A stretch of 64,000 bases of DNA from Cyanobacteria bacterium SIG28 (GCA_015152525.1 SUTU01000001.1:1-64000), one strand, 5' to 3'; shown: positions 1-7,901, counted from the stretch's first letter. Numbers and translations are program-made. Notes: generated by a model from the letters alone, not told the origin.

Positions 1-15
1 TCGATATTTAAAAGT

Positions 16-40
16 TATACAGTGTGCTGTATAGCTATTT
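16..40 (+). terminator. Probable terminator of a gene left of the window
   Basis: A 7-bp perfect stem (TATACAG/CTGTATA) with a TGTG loop at 16-33 is followed by a T-rich stretch. No coding sequence is visible before it, so it probably ends a gene lying to the left. Confidence 0.4.
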
Positions 41-113
41 TTAAGCATCTTTCACTTTTTATTAAGCAATCGAATGGAATTAAAAATCGCATCATCAGTT
101 GCATCCTAACCTC

Positions 114-126
114 GGGGGGGGGGGGG
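114..126. repeat. Homopolymeric run of 13 G
   Basis: Thirteen consecutive G in an otherwise AT-rich region, about 370 bp upstream of the GLUG-flagellin start. It lies in no credible reading frame. Long G runs are prone to slipped-strand changes in length; any effect on the flagellin would have to be through a promoter not identified here. The exact length is uncertain because such runs are also hard to sequence. Confidence 0.85.
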
Positions 127-173
127 CGAAACCCTATCTATTACTGACTTACAGCTGGTTTGGCAAATTTGAA

Positions 174-208
174 CGTCATTCTCAAGCGAAGGCTGGGAAT
201 CCAACTAA
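174..208. repeat. Half copy of the palindromic dispersed repeat
   Basis: Contains the left-arm signature of the element found complete at 254-375: GTCATTCTCAA, a short hairpin, then GGGAATCCAACTAA. The right arm is absent. The 1-499 region has no gene I can support; it holds this half copy, the G run and one full copy. Confidence 0.6.
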
Positions 209-253
209 TTCCCTTCTGTTATTCTTGCTCGAAAGTACGGAAATCCTGCCTTT

Positions 254-375
254 TGTCATTCTCAAACCGTTAGGTTTGGGAATCCAGCTAATGTTAAAAA
301 TAGCGGGTATAGAAAATGTAAACCAAATAATTATTCAATCAGCTGGATCCCCAAAGCTTCGCTTTGAGGATGACG
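254..375. repeat. MITE-like palindromic repeat, copy A
   Basis: About 120 bp. The left end reads TGTCATTCTCAAA and the right end GAGGATGACGG, so the ends are inverted repeats. Each arm folds into its own hairpin (CTCAAACC/GGTTTGGG on the left, CCCCAAAGC/GCTTTGAGG on the right), followed inward by CCAGCTAA and its complement-like CAGCTGG. The interior (AATGTTAAAAATAGC and on) is shared with the copy at 2679-2781. It has no coding capacity, so mobility would need an enzyme in trans. Confidence 0.7.
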
Positions 376-499
376 GTGAGCTTGTAAGCAACACCAACAA
401 ACCTGCTCCGCATTGTGTAAAAGGGCAAATGAGGTTTGTAGTCTTGACCGACCAACCTGCTCCGCTTGTTGAAAAAAGGGCAAAAGCGAGGTGTGCGGC

Positions 500-2527
500 A
501 TGATAACAATGAACACCAACCTCGCATCACTGATTGCGCAAAAAAGCCTAAAAAACTCTACCTCATCCTTAAACCAAGCGATTGAACGGATGACAACGGG
601 TTACAAAATCAACCACGCAAAAGACAATGCGGCAAACTACTCTATTTCAAACAACATGACCACCAAAATCGGGTCATACCAAGTTGCAGGCGAAAACACT
701 GCAATGGGTATGGATATGGTAACAACAGCGTGTGATACAATTTCTCTAATGCAAGACAAAGCTGAACGACTTCATTCTCTTGCAATACAAGCCAGAAACG
801 GTACCTATGGCGCAACTTCGCTTGCTGCCATAAACCAAGAAGTAAGCGCAATATTGTCAGAAATTGACCGAATTTACGGTACTGCAGAGTATAACGGTGT
901 ATCACTCTTTTCCGGAGAAAAAACCGATGCAGTTGCAAATGCAAGCGCAACACCGGAAGTCGCAACTTTCGCTCTTACACGAGGCGCAACGCCCGAAGGA
1001 AGCTTTATAGCTGACCCTATAACATATACTGACGAACAACTCGAAACAATGCTGGCAAACGGAGAACTTGTTGTCCTTGATAGCGATACGGCAACCCTTT
1101 CAGCGGATGTTGACTACCTGATTATGGACAAAGCCGGACTTCAACAATTAGCTAACCTTGTTAACAACAATATTGATACCTCTGGTATAACTTTCATCTT
1201 GGGTGCTGATATCGATTTGAGTGGTGAAAACTGGACACCGATTGGGAATTGTTCAGCAAACCCAAACTATCAATTTAAAGGTGTTTTTGACGGTAATGGT
1301 CATGTTGTCAAAAATTTGAATATTGAAAGTGAAGCTGACTCCCAAGGTTTGTTTGGGAGTGCTGCAAATGGTTCAGAGATAAAAAACGTCGGACTTGTTG
1401 GTGGAAGTGTTAAGGGTAAAAATTTTGTCGGAAATCTAGTAGGGAACGCTGACAATTCAACAATCAGCAACAGCTATGCGACAGGAACAGCTACTGGAAC
1501 AGGTGATAATGTCGGAAATCTAGTAGGGTTCACTAGCAGTTCAACAATCAGCAACAGCTACGCAACAGGGACAGTTAGTGGATGTAGCAGTGTCGGTGGG
1601 CTTCTTGGGAAAGGACACAACAGTTCAATCAACAATAGCTACTCGACTGGGAATGTTACAGGAACTAGTGGCAATGTCGGTGGGCTTGTTGGGATGGCTT
1701 ACGTTTCTAGTTCAATCAGCAACAGCTACGCAACAGGGACAGTTAGTGGAAGTAGCGGTGTCGGTGGGCTTGTTGGGGTTGGAGACAGTTCAATCAGCAA
1801 CAGCTACTCGACTGGGAATGTTACAGGAACTGGTGACAGTGTCGGTGGACTCACGGGGGATGCTGGCGGTTCAATCAGCAACAGCTATGCGACGGGAACA
1901 GCTACAGGAACAGCTAACCTTGTCGGTGGACTCATTGGTGCTGGTAGCGGTACTATAACCAATTGTGCATCTGTGCAATCAGATTCATATGCCACACAAA
2001 TGACAGAAGAAGAGATTTTATCAGCATCTAATCTCGAGTCGATGGGATTTACAGAAGCTGAAGGTTGGACTATTGTTAACGGTATGCCTACAATCGCTAC
2101 ACCATATGCTACAAATTCCAAACCTGAATCCGATACACTAGCTGATGGTGCAGGTGTCTTATTACAAATAGGTATCAACGCTGATAGTTCTTGCCAAATA
2201 GGGTTTGATACAAGATTTACTTACGATTTATCAGCAGTTGGGGCTGATATTAGATCTAATGAGGCTTTGACAGCAATAACCAATTTTGTTAATCTGCTTT
2301 CAGAGAAACAAACCGAACTCGGTGCTGTTCAAAACCGCTTGGAATCAGCGCTTGAGTCGATTGAGGTTAATATTAATAATTTGACCTCCTCTCGTTCGAC
2401 TTTGCGGGATGCTGATATTGCAGAGGTTTCGAGTACATATATCCAACAACAGATTTTGCAACAAGCAGCGGCAACTCTGCTTGCAACAGCCAACCAAACA
2501 CCTTCAATAGCTTTAGGGTTGATTTAG
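500..2527 (+). CDS. Flagellin with an inserted GLUG-repeat domain
   Basis: 675 aa. Residues 1-150 are a flagellin N-terminal D0/D1 region (NTNLASLIAQ, TTGYKINHAKDNAANYSI, QARNGTYGA). The last 90 residues are a flagellin C-terminal region (GAVQNRLESALESI, SSTYIQQQILQQAAATLL). The centre contains FKGVFDGNGHVVKNL followed, at about residues 318-490, by seven or so degenerate units of the type ISNSYATGTVSG-GGLVG, matching GLUG motifs (Pfam PF07581), which occur in large bacterial surface proteins and probably form a beta-solenoid. The two other flagellins here have 289 and 340 residues, so the extra length is the insert. I chose ATG 500 over GTG 491: GCGAGG lies 8 nt before it, and the N-terminus then aligns with the other flagellins. 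The DNA is visibly richer in G+C than its neighbours and stands alone between dispersed repeats, suggesting transfer or recent recombination. Filament incorporation is unproven. Confidence 0.9.
   Translation: MITMNTNLASLIAQKSLKNSTSSLNQAIERMTTGYKINHAKDNAANYSISNNMTTKIGSYQVAGENTAMGMDMVTTACDTISLMQDKAERLHSLAIQARNGTYGATSLAAINQEVSAILSEIDRIYGTAEYNGVSLFSGEKTDAVANASATPEVATFALTRGATPEGSFIADPITYTDEQLETMLANGELVVLDSDTATLSADVDYLIMDKAGLQQLANLVNNNIDTSGITFILGADIDLSGENWTPIGNCSANPNYQFKGVFDGNGHVVKNLNIESEADSQGLFGSAANGSEIKNVGLVGGSVKGKNFVGNLVGNADNSTISNSYATGTATGTGDNVGNLVGFTSSSTISNSYATGTVSGCSSVGGLLGKGHNSSINNSYSTGNVTGTSGNVGGLVGMAYVSSSISNSYATGTVSGSSGVGGLVGVGDSSISNSYSTGNVTGTGDSVGGLTGDAGGSISNSYATGTATGTANLVGGLIGAGSGTITNCASVQSDSYATQMTEEEILSASNLESMGFTEAEGWTIVNGMPTIATPYATNSKPESDTLADGAGVLLQIGINADSSCQIGFDTRFTYDLSAVGADIRSNEALTAITNFVNLLSEKQTELGAVQNRLESALESIEVNINNLTSSRSTLRDADIAEVSSTYIQQQILQQAAATLLATANQTPSIALGLI
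1455..1975 (+). repeat. Tandem DNA repeats encoding GLUG units
   Basis: Imperfect units of roughly 70-95 bp, each beginning near TCAATCAGCAACAGCTA and carrying GTCGGTGGGCTTGTTGGG-like stretches. Some unit pairs are almost identical in DNA as well as protein, so copy number could change by recombination while keeping frame. The repetition also keeps a second frame open (1578-1958), which I do not regard as a gene. Confidence 0.85.
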
Positions 2528-2601
2528 GGCTGTTTTGGGGTTGCGTTAGGGTTGATTTAATGTTGATTTAGAAAAACGCTTTTGTTGGTCGAAAGTCTTT
2601 C

Positions 2602-2641
2602 CTGTCATTGCGAAACCGCTTAGGTTGAAGCAATCCAACTA
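2602..2641. repeat. Half copy of the palindromic dispersed repeat
   Basis: GTCATTGCGAAACCGCTTAGG followed by GAAGCAATCCAACTA is the left arm of the element, with the GCAATCC variant of the arm. The 2528-3145 interval carries no gene I can support. It consists of this half copy, the full copy at 2679-2781, another half copy at 2850-2881 and an octamer repeat at 2969-2990. The first 50 bp also repeat the flagellin 3' end motif TTAGGGTTGATTTA. Confidence 0.55.
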
Positions 2642-2678
2642 GTAGTTTAAATCAACCAACTGTAATACATTTACCCCT

Positions 2679-2781
2679 GAAGCAATCCAGCTAATGTTAA
2701 AAATAGCAGGAATAGAAAATATAAGCCAAATAATTATCTGACCAGCTGGATTGCTTTGAGCTTTGCTCCCGAAATGACAGG
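2679..2781. repeat. MITE-like palindromic repeat, copy B
   Basis: Shares with copy A the interior CCAGCTAATGTTAAAAATAGC, then ATAGAAAAT and CCAAATAATTAT, and the right arm CAGCTGGATTGCTTTG ending in GAAATGACAGG. Together with copy A it brackets the GLUG-flagellin gene in the same orientation. Confidence 0.65.
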
Positions 2782-2849
2782 AAATTATTTTATAACACTT
2801 ACCAAGTACAGCAATGACAAGATTTGTTTATTTGACGATATTTCAAGAG

Positions 2850-2881
2850 GCTGGATCTCCGACCTTCGGTCGAAGATGACG
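2850..2881. repeat. Half copy (right arm) of the palindromic repeat
   Basis: GCTGGATCTCC, a hairpin around GACC-TTC-GGTC, then GAAGATGACG: the right-arm layout of the element with a different hairpin sequence. Confidence 0.5.
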
Positions 2882-2968
2882 AACGAGCTTGTAGGCAACA
2901 CCAACCAGCCTTTACATTTACCCCCGAGGATGACGGCAAACCGGTAGCTTTCATCACTCAAAATATTA

Positions 2969-2990
2969 ACCCCTTTACCCCTTTACCCCT
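2969..2990. repeat. Octamer tandem repeat ACCCCTTT
   Basis: Nearly three copies of ACCCCTTT run directly into GAAGATGACG, the end signature of the palindromic repeat. The same octamer on the other strand adjoins the repeat copy at 47147-47265, so the two sequence types travel together. Confidence 0.6.
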
Positions 2991-3145
2991 GAAGATGACG
3001 ATAAACTGGTAGCACCCACCAACCAGCCAAAATATATTTACCCCTCCTCCCCCTTTTTTTTCAAAAAATAGCCTTCAAAATAGCCAATTTGTTTAATATA
3101 AAATTTTTACAAACTCGTTAAATTTAATAAAAACGAGGAGGATAT

Positions 3146-3805
3146 ATGTTTAAATTTCTATTGTTATTTTCATTGTTGCTATTTATACAACCATCATATG
3201 CTGATTTTATCAGAATGACTAACAATGCACCTAATTATATGGGCTATAATTCTTTTAAACCTAATCATTCAACAATAGGTATTAATGGAACAAACAAAAT
3301 TAAAAATAGGTACTTAACTCGCAGACGACCGATAAACAATGCTTATCCTTACGGATACACTTCAATACCGCATAATGAACTTAACGCTTTAGAAAAATAT
3401 GCATTTAAAAAAAACTTCAAAAGAGAAACAGATATAGAACGCCTGCAACGATTAGAAAGTCTTGCTTTCGGTGCTATTCAAGAAGGTGATATCCGAACTC
3501 GTTACCAAAACGTAGAAAATGCTATTTTATCAAGACCTCAACAAACACAAAAGCGTTCTATACTTGGGAATTTAGCAAATTATTTCATCGGACAAGCTAC
3601 CGGTTTTACACCTTCATTAACAAACGACATGACACAAGGATATATTCCGGGACTTACACCATATGGTGGCTCTGGTTCATATTTCCCTTCACCGGCTTTC
3701 AACAACAACCGAGTAGAGCAGTACTCTAACGGGATTTTTGGTGGTGGTTACAGAGTATTTGACAATAATTTTGGCAATGGCAGTTCTGTAAAAATACTAG
3801 ACTAA
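3146..3805 (+). CDS. Secreted protein of unknown function
   Basis: 219 aa. Residues 1-19 are a signal peptide (MFKFLLLFSLLLFIQPSYA, cleavage likely after the final A). Around residues 70-130 there is a charged helical stretch, ERLQRLESLAFGAIQEGD followed by RYQNVENAIL; RL-RLE-FG-G repeats of this type are, from memory, common in secreted proteins of Melainabacteria and Cyanobacteria. The C-terminus is rich in Gly, Asn, Phe and Tyr. A strong GAGGAGG ribosome-binding site precedes the start. It lies 23 bp before mutL on the same strand, but mutL appears to have its own promoter. No catalytic motif is visible. Confidence 0.85.
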   Translation: MFKFLLLFSLLLFIQPSYADFIRMTNNAPNYMGYNSFKPNHSTIGINGTNKIKNRYLTRRRPINNAYPYGYTSIPHNELNALEKYAFKKNFKRETDIERLQRLESLAFGAIQEGDIRTRYQNVENAILSRPQQTQKRSILGNLANYFIGQATGFTPSLTNDMTQGYIPGLTPYGGSGSYFPSPAFNNNRVEQYSNGIFGGGYRVFDNNFGNGSSVKILD

Positions 3806-3816
3806 AATTTTTGTAG

Positions 3817-3822
3817 TATAAT
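3817..3822 (+). promoter_or_regulatory. -10 box (TATAAT) for leaderless mutL
   Basis: A perfect TATAAT ends 6 nt before the mutL ATG, and no Shine-Dalgarno sequence lies between. Initiation about 7 nt downstream of a -10 box would start the transcript at the ATG itself. No convincing -35 box is present. Confidence 0.5.
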
Positions 3823-3828
3823 TTTCAT

Positions 3829-5616
3829 ATGGGGAGAATTATACAGCTATCAAAACACGTAATAAACCAAATTGCAGCAGGTGAAGTTATTGAGCGACCT
3901 TTTTCTGTTGTCAAAGAATTGGTGGAAAACTCTATAGATGCTGGTGCTACCAAAATTAGCATAGAAGTTTCTAACGAGTGCAGGGATTTACGTATAGCCG
4001 ATAACGGAAGCGGAATCCATCCGGAAGATATTCTTTTAGCTTTTTCAAAACATGCAACAAGTAAAATTCAAACCGGCGAGGATTTATATGAAGTTAAAAC
4101 CATGGGCTTCCGTGGTGAAGCTTTAGCAAGCATTATTTCTATATCTAAACTTACTTGTATAACAAGGACAAAGGATTTTGATTTTGGCGTTAAAGTTGAA
4201 TGCGAAAACTCAGAAGTAAAACAAACAAAAACCGGTTGTGCAGTTGGCACTATAATGGAAATAAGAGATTTATTTTATAATTTGCCGGTTAGATTAAAAT
4301 TTTTAAAAAGTCCTAAAACAGAATTTGCATATATAAGCGAATTTATTCAAGCTATAGCATTAGTTCATCCTAACATCTCATTCGAACTTAAATTTAATGG
4401 CAAAGTTGCGGTTAAAACAACTGCACAAAATGATAATCTATATACAATCAAAGAAATCTTTTCAGCCGATGTTTCTTCAAATATAAAACCGGTATTAAAT
4501 ACGGACAAACTCTCAGGACTTAAGATTACAGGGTTTGTAAGTTCGCCGGATTATACAAGAGCAAGCAAAAAAGATTATTATATGTATGTTAATTCAAGAT
4601 TAGTTAAATGCCCAATATTCCAAAAATCCGTTGACATGGTTTACAGGAACCTAATCGGAAACTCGAGATATCCGTTTATAATACTAAATCTTGAAATCCC
4701 GCCTTCTGATGTTGATGTCAACGTTCATCCGACAAAAAAAGAAGTTCGTTATAGAAATCCTAATCAAATATTCAATTTTATCCAAGCTTCTGTTTCAGCA
4801 GCGTTAAAAAACATTACTGAAAATATTGAGCCCAAACACGTTGAAGAAATAGTTATTGAAGAGCAAAAACCATTAATAATAGAAAAAAACGAAGATGTTT
4901 ATATCCCTTCTGAAGAAAATATTTCAGATATATTTACTAAAAAAACAGAAGAAATTATACCTATTACAACTAAAAAAACTTATCCAAACAACTTACCTCA
5001 AAGTAACAACTTAATAAATAAAACAGAACAAGTTAAGCTTGTTGAAGCTCAAGAATTTACTAATAAAGATAATATTATCGGACAATATAAAAAAACTTAT
5101 ATCTTAATAGAAAAAGATGAAGGTTTAGAAATTGTTGATCAACATATTGCTGACGAACGTTATATTTACGAAAAATTAAAAAAACAAAAAAATATTGATT
5201 GCCAATTATTATTTATCTCTGACGTTATTGAAGTTTCTAATTCAGATATAAGTCTATTGGAAAACAATAAAGATAAGCTTAGTAAATTTGGATATGAAAT
5301 AGAAATTTTATCTGATAATGAAATTATTTTCAGAAAAATTCCGCAACTTTTATCAAAAGTTTCGCCAAAAGAGATTTTAGCGGATATTCTGGAAAACATG
5401 CAAGGCGATATCGATAATTTAGAAGAACGAATTTTGATTACAACATCTTGTAAAGCTGCTGTTAAAGCAAACACCTGTTTAAATCAATATCAAATGGAAG
5501 AAATTATTAAAAACTGGCGAACTTGCGAAAATCCTGAAACTTGCCCGCATGGTAGACCAATATCTAAAATCCTTGAGCACAAAGAGTTAGCTAAATTTTT
5601 CCAACGAAATAAATAA
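3829..5616 (+). CDS. mutL: DNA mismatch repair protein MutL
   Basis: 595 aa, usual length. Couples mismatch recognition by MutS to strand incision and removal. The N-terminal GHKL ATPase has QIAAGEVIERP, VENSIDAGA, DNGSGI and GFRGEALASI (residues 15-102). A low-complexity acidic/lysine linker spans about 330-405. The C-terminal dimerisation domain has DQHIADERYIYE from D437, matching the endonuclease motif DQHAx2Ex4E with Ile for Ala, plus SCKAAVKA and CPHGRP. This MutL is therefore predicted to nick DNA itself, as in bacteria without MutH. mutS is not in the window. Confidence 0.97.
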   Translation: MGRIIQLSKHVINQIAAGEVIERPFSVVKELVENSIDAGATKISIEVSNECRDLRIADNGSGIHPEDILLAFSKHATSKIQTGEDLYEVKTMGFRGEALASIISISKLTCITRTKDFDFGVKVECENSEVKQTKTGCAVGTIMEIRDLFYNLPVRLKFLKSPKTEFAYISEFIQAIALVHPNISFELKFNGKVAVKTTAQNDNLYTIKEIFSADVSSNIKPVLNTDKLSGLKITGFVSSPDYTRASKKDYYMYVNSRLVKCPIFQKSVDMVYRNLIGNSRYPFIILNLEIPPSDVDVNVHPTKKEVRYRNPNQIFNFIQASVSAALKNITENIEPKHVEEIVIEEQKPLIIEKNEDVYIPSEENISDIFTKKTEEIIPITTKKTYPNNLPQSNNLINKTEQVKLVEAQEFTNKDNIIGQYKKTYILIEKDEGLEIVDQHIADERYIYEKLKKQKNIDCQLLFISDVIEVSNSDISLLENNKDKLSKFGYEIEILSDNEIIFRKIPQLLSKVSPKEILADILENMQGDIDNLEERILITTSCKAAVKANTCLNQYQMEEIIKNWRTCENPETCPHGRPISKILEHKELAKFFQRNK

Positions 5617-5625
5617 AAAAGTTTC

Positions 5626-5653
5626 TTGATTTTATCTAAAAATAAATTAAAAT
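5626..5653 (+). promoter_or_regulatory. Promoter TTGATT-N16-TAAAAT, leaderless
   Basis: -35 TTGATT at 5626-5631 and -10 TAAAAT at 5648-5653 are separated by 16 nt. The ATG of the following gene begins 6 nt after the -10 box with no Shine-Dalgarno sequence. Confidence 0.5.
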
Positions 5654-5659
5654 AGTTAT

Positions 5660-6349
5660 ATGTTAAAAAAGATTTTATTAATTTTAGTTTTATTCACTAT
5701 TATACCTGTTATGGCAGAGTATGACCCACTATCTGAAGAACCTATTAATAGTGTGGAAGAATTTTATAGACAAAATAGCGAAAATCCGGAAAACCCTGAA
5801 TTTGAATATCCTACCGATAATCAACCGGAAATTGTTGAAATTCGTCCTACAAAAAATTATTCAAAGATTTATGCAGACTTAGCACCGGCAAGCCACTCAT
5901 ATATGCACGATATAGATCCGGACCAGTATTATGATATGAAAGATGCAACTTGGGCACCTTATCCGTTATTAAGATTAAATTCATACATATACTTTAAAGA
6001 TAGAGCAATCGAACCGGGATACTATTTATTAACTCCAAGAGAACATAAAGGTAAGTGGTATTTATTGTTTAAACAAAACGGTAGAGTTAATCATATAATA
6101 CCGATTTATGAGCGTGATATCGTTGCGGAAGGATTTTATGAAAAACATTTACCAAAACCAAAATTAACCAAAGCTCAAAAAATCCATATGGGTGCTCTTA
6201 GTTTTTTAGGAAAATTTAAAAGTACAAAGCGTAAAGAACAAGTGAAATCATATATGGAAATATCTGATTTAGAAAACCATTTCGTATCAATAATTATATA
6301 TTACGGAAACCACAAATATTCGACTATTTTTAGAACAGTTAAACTATAA
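5660..6349 (+). CDS. Secreted protein of unknown function
   Basis: 229 aa. Residues 1-19 form a signal peptide ending PVMA. An acidic, Pro/Glu/Asn-rich segment (about 25-70) is followed by a compact domain rich in Tyr and basic residues, including EPGYYLLTPREHKGKWYLLF and IIIYYGNHKYSTIF near the end. I do not recognise the family. It has its own leaderless-type promoter and a strong terminator directly downstream, so it is probably monocistronic. Confidence 0.85.
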   Translation: MLKKILLILVLFTIIPVMAEYDPLSEEPINSVEEFYRQNSENPENPEFEYPTDNQPEIVEIRPTKNYSKIYADLAPASHSYMHDIDPDQYYDMKDATWAPYPLLRLNSYIYFKDRAIEPGYYLLTPREHKGKWYLLFKQNGRVNHIIPIYERDIVAEGFYEKHLPKPKLTKAQKIHMGALSFLGKFKSTKRKEQVKSYMEISDLENHFVSIIIYYGNHKYSTIFRTVKL

Positions 6350-6350
6350 A

Positions 6351-6383
6351 AAAGAACCGACAGTGATGTCGGTTCTTTTTTTA
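6351..6383. terminator. Bidirectional intrinsic terminator
   Basis: An 11-bp perfect stem (AAGAACCGACA/TGTCGGTTCTT) with a GTGA loop is flanked by A on the left and T on the right. It sits between two convergent genes and can serve both. Confidence 0.9.
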
Positions 6384-6396
6384 TTATGAAATCTTA

Positions 6397-6675
6397 TTAC
6401 ACTAAAGCTTTTTGAGCTTCAAAACAAGCTTTGCATAAAACATCTCTGCCTTGAGTAGGGTTGAACGGAACTTGTGTTTGCACCCCACATTTTGCACACA
6501 CAGCATCATACATTTTTTTCTTGCCTCTGTGTTGTTGTTTTTTTATCTTTCTGCATTCAGGGCATCTTTTTGGTTTATTAGTCAACCCTTTTTCAGCATA
6601 AAATTCCTGTTCACCTACAGTAAAGACAAACTCTTTACCACAGTCTTCACAAGTAAGCGTTTCATCTTGGTACAT
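6397..6675 (-). CDS. Small zinc-ribbon protein
   Basis: 92 aa with four CxxC pairs: CEDC, CPEC, CAKC and CKAC. The first pair sits in the pattern CEDCGKEFVFTVGEQEFY...KRCPEC, typical of the family of probable zinc-ribbon proteins with a CxxC-x17-CxxC core. Two zinc sites are likely. The start is the internal ATG at 6675 because AGGAG lies 8 nt before it; the longer frame up to 6717 has no ribosome-binding site. Function in this family is unknown; nucleic-acid binding is a guess from the basic linker KIKKQQHRGKKK. Confidence 0.88.
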   Translation of the reverse strand: MYQDETLTCEDCGKEFVFTVGEQEFYAEKGLTNKPKRCPECRKIKKQQHRGKKKMYDAVCAKCGVQTQVPFNPTQGRDVLCKACFEAQKALV

Positions 6676-6786
6676 CACATGTTCTCCTAAATATCTAATA
6701 CCTACAGCGCAAAACACGCTATGCAGATATAATATAACTTTTTTGCACTTAGGTCAAGTTTTTAGGTTTTTGTAAAGTTTAGTAAA

Positions 6787-7224
6787 TTAAACTTTACCTG
6801 TAGAACCAAATCCGCCTTCACCACGTGTAGTCTCAGAAAGTTCTGTAACAACTTCAATTTGAGCTTGCTCATACTTAGCAATTACCATCTGAGCAATTCT
6901 TTCATCCGGTTGAATTGTATAAGCTTCGTTAGAAACATTTACGAGAGGAACACAAACTTCACCCCTATAATCTTCATCAACAGTACCTACACAATTTATT
7001 AAACTAATACCATGTTTTATAGACAAACCTGAGCGAGGACGAATTTGAGCTTCATAACCGTGTTCAAGTTCAATTTTTAAACCTGTCGGAATAAGTTTTC
7101 TCTCCAAGGGTTGAAGCGTAATCGGTTCACTTATTGCAGCACATAAATCCATACCAGCCGCACCCTCTGTTTTATATTCCGGAACAAATTTATTATGTTC
7201 CATTCTAAAAATTTTTAAAATCAT
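6787..7224 (-). CDS. dut: dUTP pyrophosphatase
   Basis: 145 aa, normal for the trimeric all-beta dUTPase. It hydrolyses dUTP to dUMP, keeping uracil out of DNA and feeding dTMP synthesis. The five family motifs are visible in order: EGAAGMDLCA, RPRSGLSIKHG, NCVGTVDEDYRGE, ERIAQMVI and TTRGEGGFGSTG. A GAGGAGAG ribosome-binding site precedes the start. It lies 22 bp after the small gene 7246-7482 on the same strand and may be co-transcribed with it. Confidence 0.97.
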   Translation of the reverse strand: MILKIFRMEHNKFVPEYKTEGAAGMDLCAAISEPITLQPLERKLIPTGLKIELEHGYEAQIRPRSGLSIKHGISLINCVGTVDEDYRGEVCVPLVNVSNEAYTIQPDERIAQMVIAKYEQAQIEVVTELSETTRGEGGFGSTGKV

Positions 7225-7245
7225 TTTCTCTCCTCACAATACTGT

Positions 7246-7482
7246 TTAAGCAGTAATGATAGTTTTTCCGTCAATAACTTCTTTTGGGAAAATTGTAAAT
7301 TCCTGAAGATTTTCAATACCAAGTTTTGCAGTTTTTGCCTCAGCCTTTACGGAATTGGCTGCACCAGCTTTTTCAACAGGATCTTCTACTGTTGGTGCAG
7401 ACATAAAACTATTACTAAATCTTATAAACATGTTACGTCTTGGATTACATTCCGGAACACTTGCAATTGCTGATACTTTCAT
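7246..7482 (-). CDS. Small protein of unknown function
   Basis: 78 aa. The start chosen (ATG at 7482) follows AGGCGGAAAAG; the frame extends upstream to 7536 but that part is basic and lacks a ribosome-binding site. The sequence starts MKVSAIASVPECNPRRNMF and has an Ala/Lys-rich middle. It has no signal peptide or membrane segment and I do not recognise it. It lies directly upstream of dut in the same direction. Confidence 0.6.
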   Translation of the reverse strand: MKVSAIASVPECNPRRNMFIRFSNSFMSAPTVEDPVEKAGAANSVKAEAKTAKLGIENLQEFTIFPKEVIDGKTIITA

Positions 7483-7646
7483 TCTTTTCCGCCTTTTCCT
7501 TAGGGGTAAAGGGGGGAACAAACCCTTTACACACAACTTCCACGTTGTTTATTGTCTAATATAAAACGCAATGTGTCAATAAAAATTAAACATTTGTAAC
7601 ATTTAGAGATTTATGATAGTATATTACTGTTGAAAATCAAATATAT

Positions 7647-7728
7647 GTCGTAGTGGCGGAATCGGTATACGCGCACGTTTGAGGGGCGTGTGGGGAAACC
7701 CGTGCGGGTTCAAGTCCCGCCTACGACA
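7647..7728 (+). tRNA. tRNA-Leu (anticodon GAG)
   Basis: Class II tRNA. The acceptor stem GTCGTAG/CTACGAC is fully paired, with discriminator A. The anticodon arm CACGT-TTGAGGG-GCGTG presents GAG, reading CUU/CUC. A long variable arm (TGGGGAAACCCG) and the T-arm CGGGTTCAAGTCCCG are present. CCA is not encoded here. The last 18 nt are repeated at 7902-7919. Confidence 0.95.
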
Positions 7729-7729
7729 A

Positions 7730-7767
7730 TTAAAAACAATGAGGCTTAATGCCTCAATTGTTTTTAA
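7730..7767 (+). terminator. Terminator after tRNA-Leu
   Basis: Long stem TTAAAAACAATGAGGC / GCCTCAATTGTTTTTAA with a TTAAT loop, one mismatch, and a T5 run inside the 3' arm, starting 2 nt after the tRNA. Confidence 0.8.
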
Positions 7768-7809
7768 TAGATGTATGGTAAGGACGAGAACACTTTTTTA
7801 GGGTTCAGC

Positions 7810-7897
7810 GACCTGTGAGCAGAGTGCGAAGGACTTTTGCGAAAAGAACAAAGTTCTTTGAAGCAAAATCCGTAGGCACGTTTAACGCGAACAGGTC
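7810..7897. other. Long imperfect hairpin, possible structured RNA or mobile-element remnant
   Basis: The outer arms GACCTGT (7810-7816) and ACAGGTC (7891-7897) pair perfectly. Further in, GTGC/GCAC, GGACTTTTGC/GCAAAATCC and AAGAAC/GTTCTT pair around an AAA loop at 7850-7852. The two halves are clearly related to each other. The region is not translated. The intergenic stretch 7483-8039 thus contains the tRNA, its terminator, this hairpin, the tRNA 3' copy, a REP copy and a short tandem repeat. Confidence 0.6.
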
Positions 7898-7901
7898 AAG
7901 A

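Noticed and set aside
99-503. Open frame of 134 codons before the flagellin, running through the G run
   Set aside because: No ribosome-binding site, composition follows the dispersed repeats rather than protein coding, and it ends inside the flagellin start.
1578-1958. 126-codon frame inside the GLUG repeats
   Set aside because: It is an alternate frame kept open by the tandem DNA repeats; the main frame is the flagellin.
1440-1980. CRISPR array
   Set aside because: The periodic sequence is a coding tandem repeat without unique spacers, and no cas gene occurs in the window.
2756-2947. 63-codon frame downstream of the flagellin
   Set aside because: It lies over dispersed repeat arms and lacks a ribosome-binding site and coding character.
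7810-7897. Integron attC site
   Set aside because: The hairpin lacks the conserved GTTRRRY and RYYYAAC ends, and no integron integrase is present.
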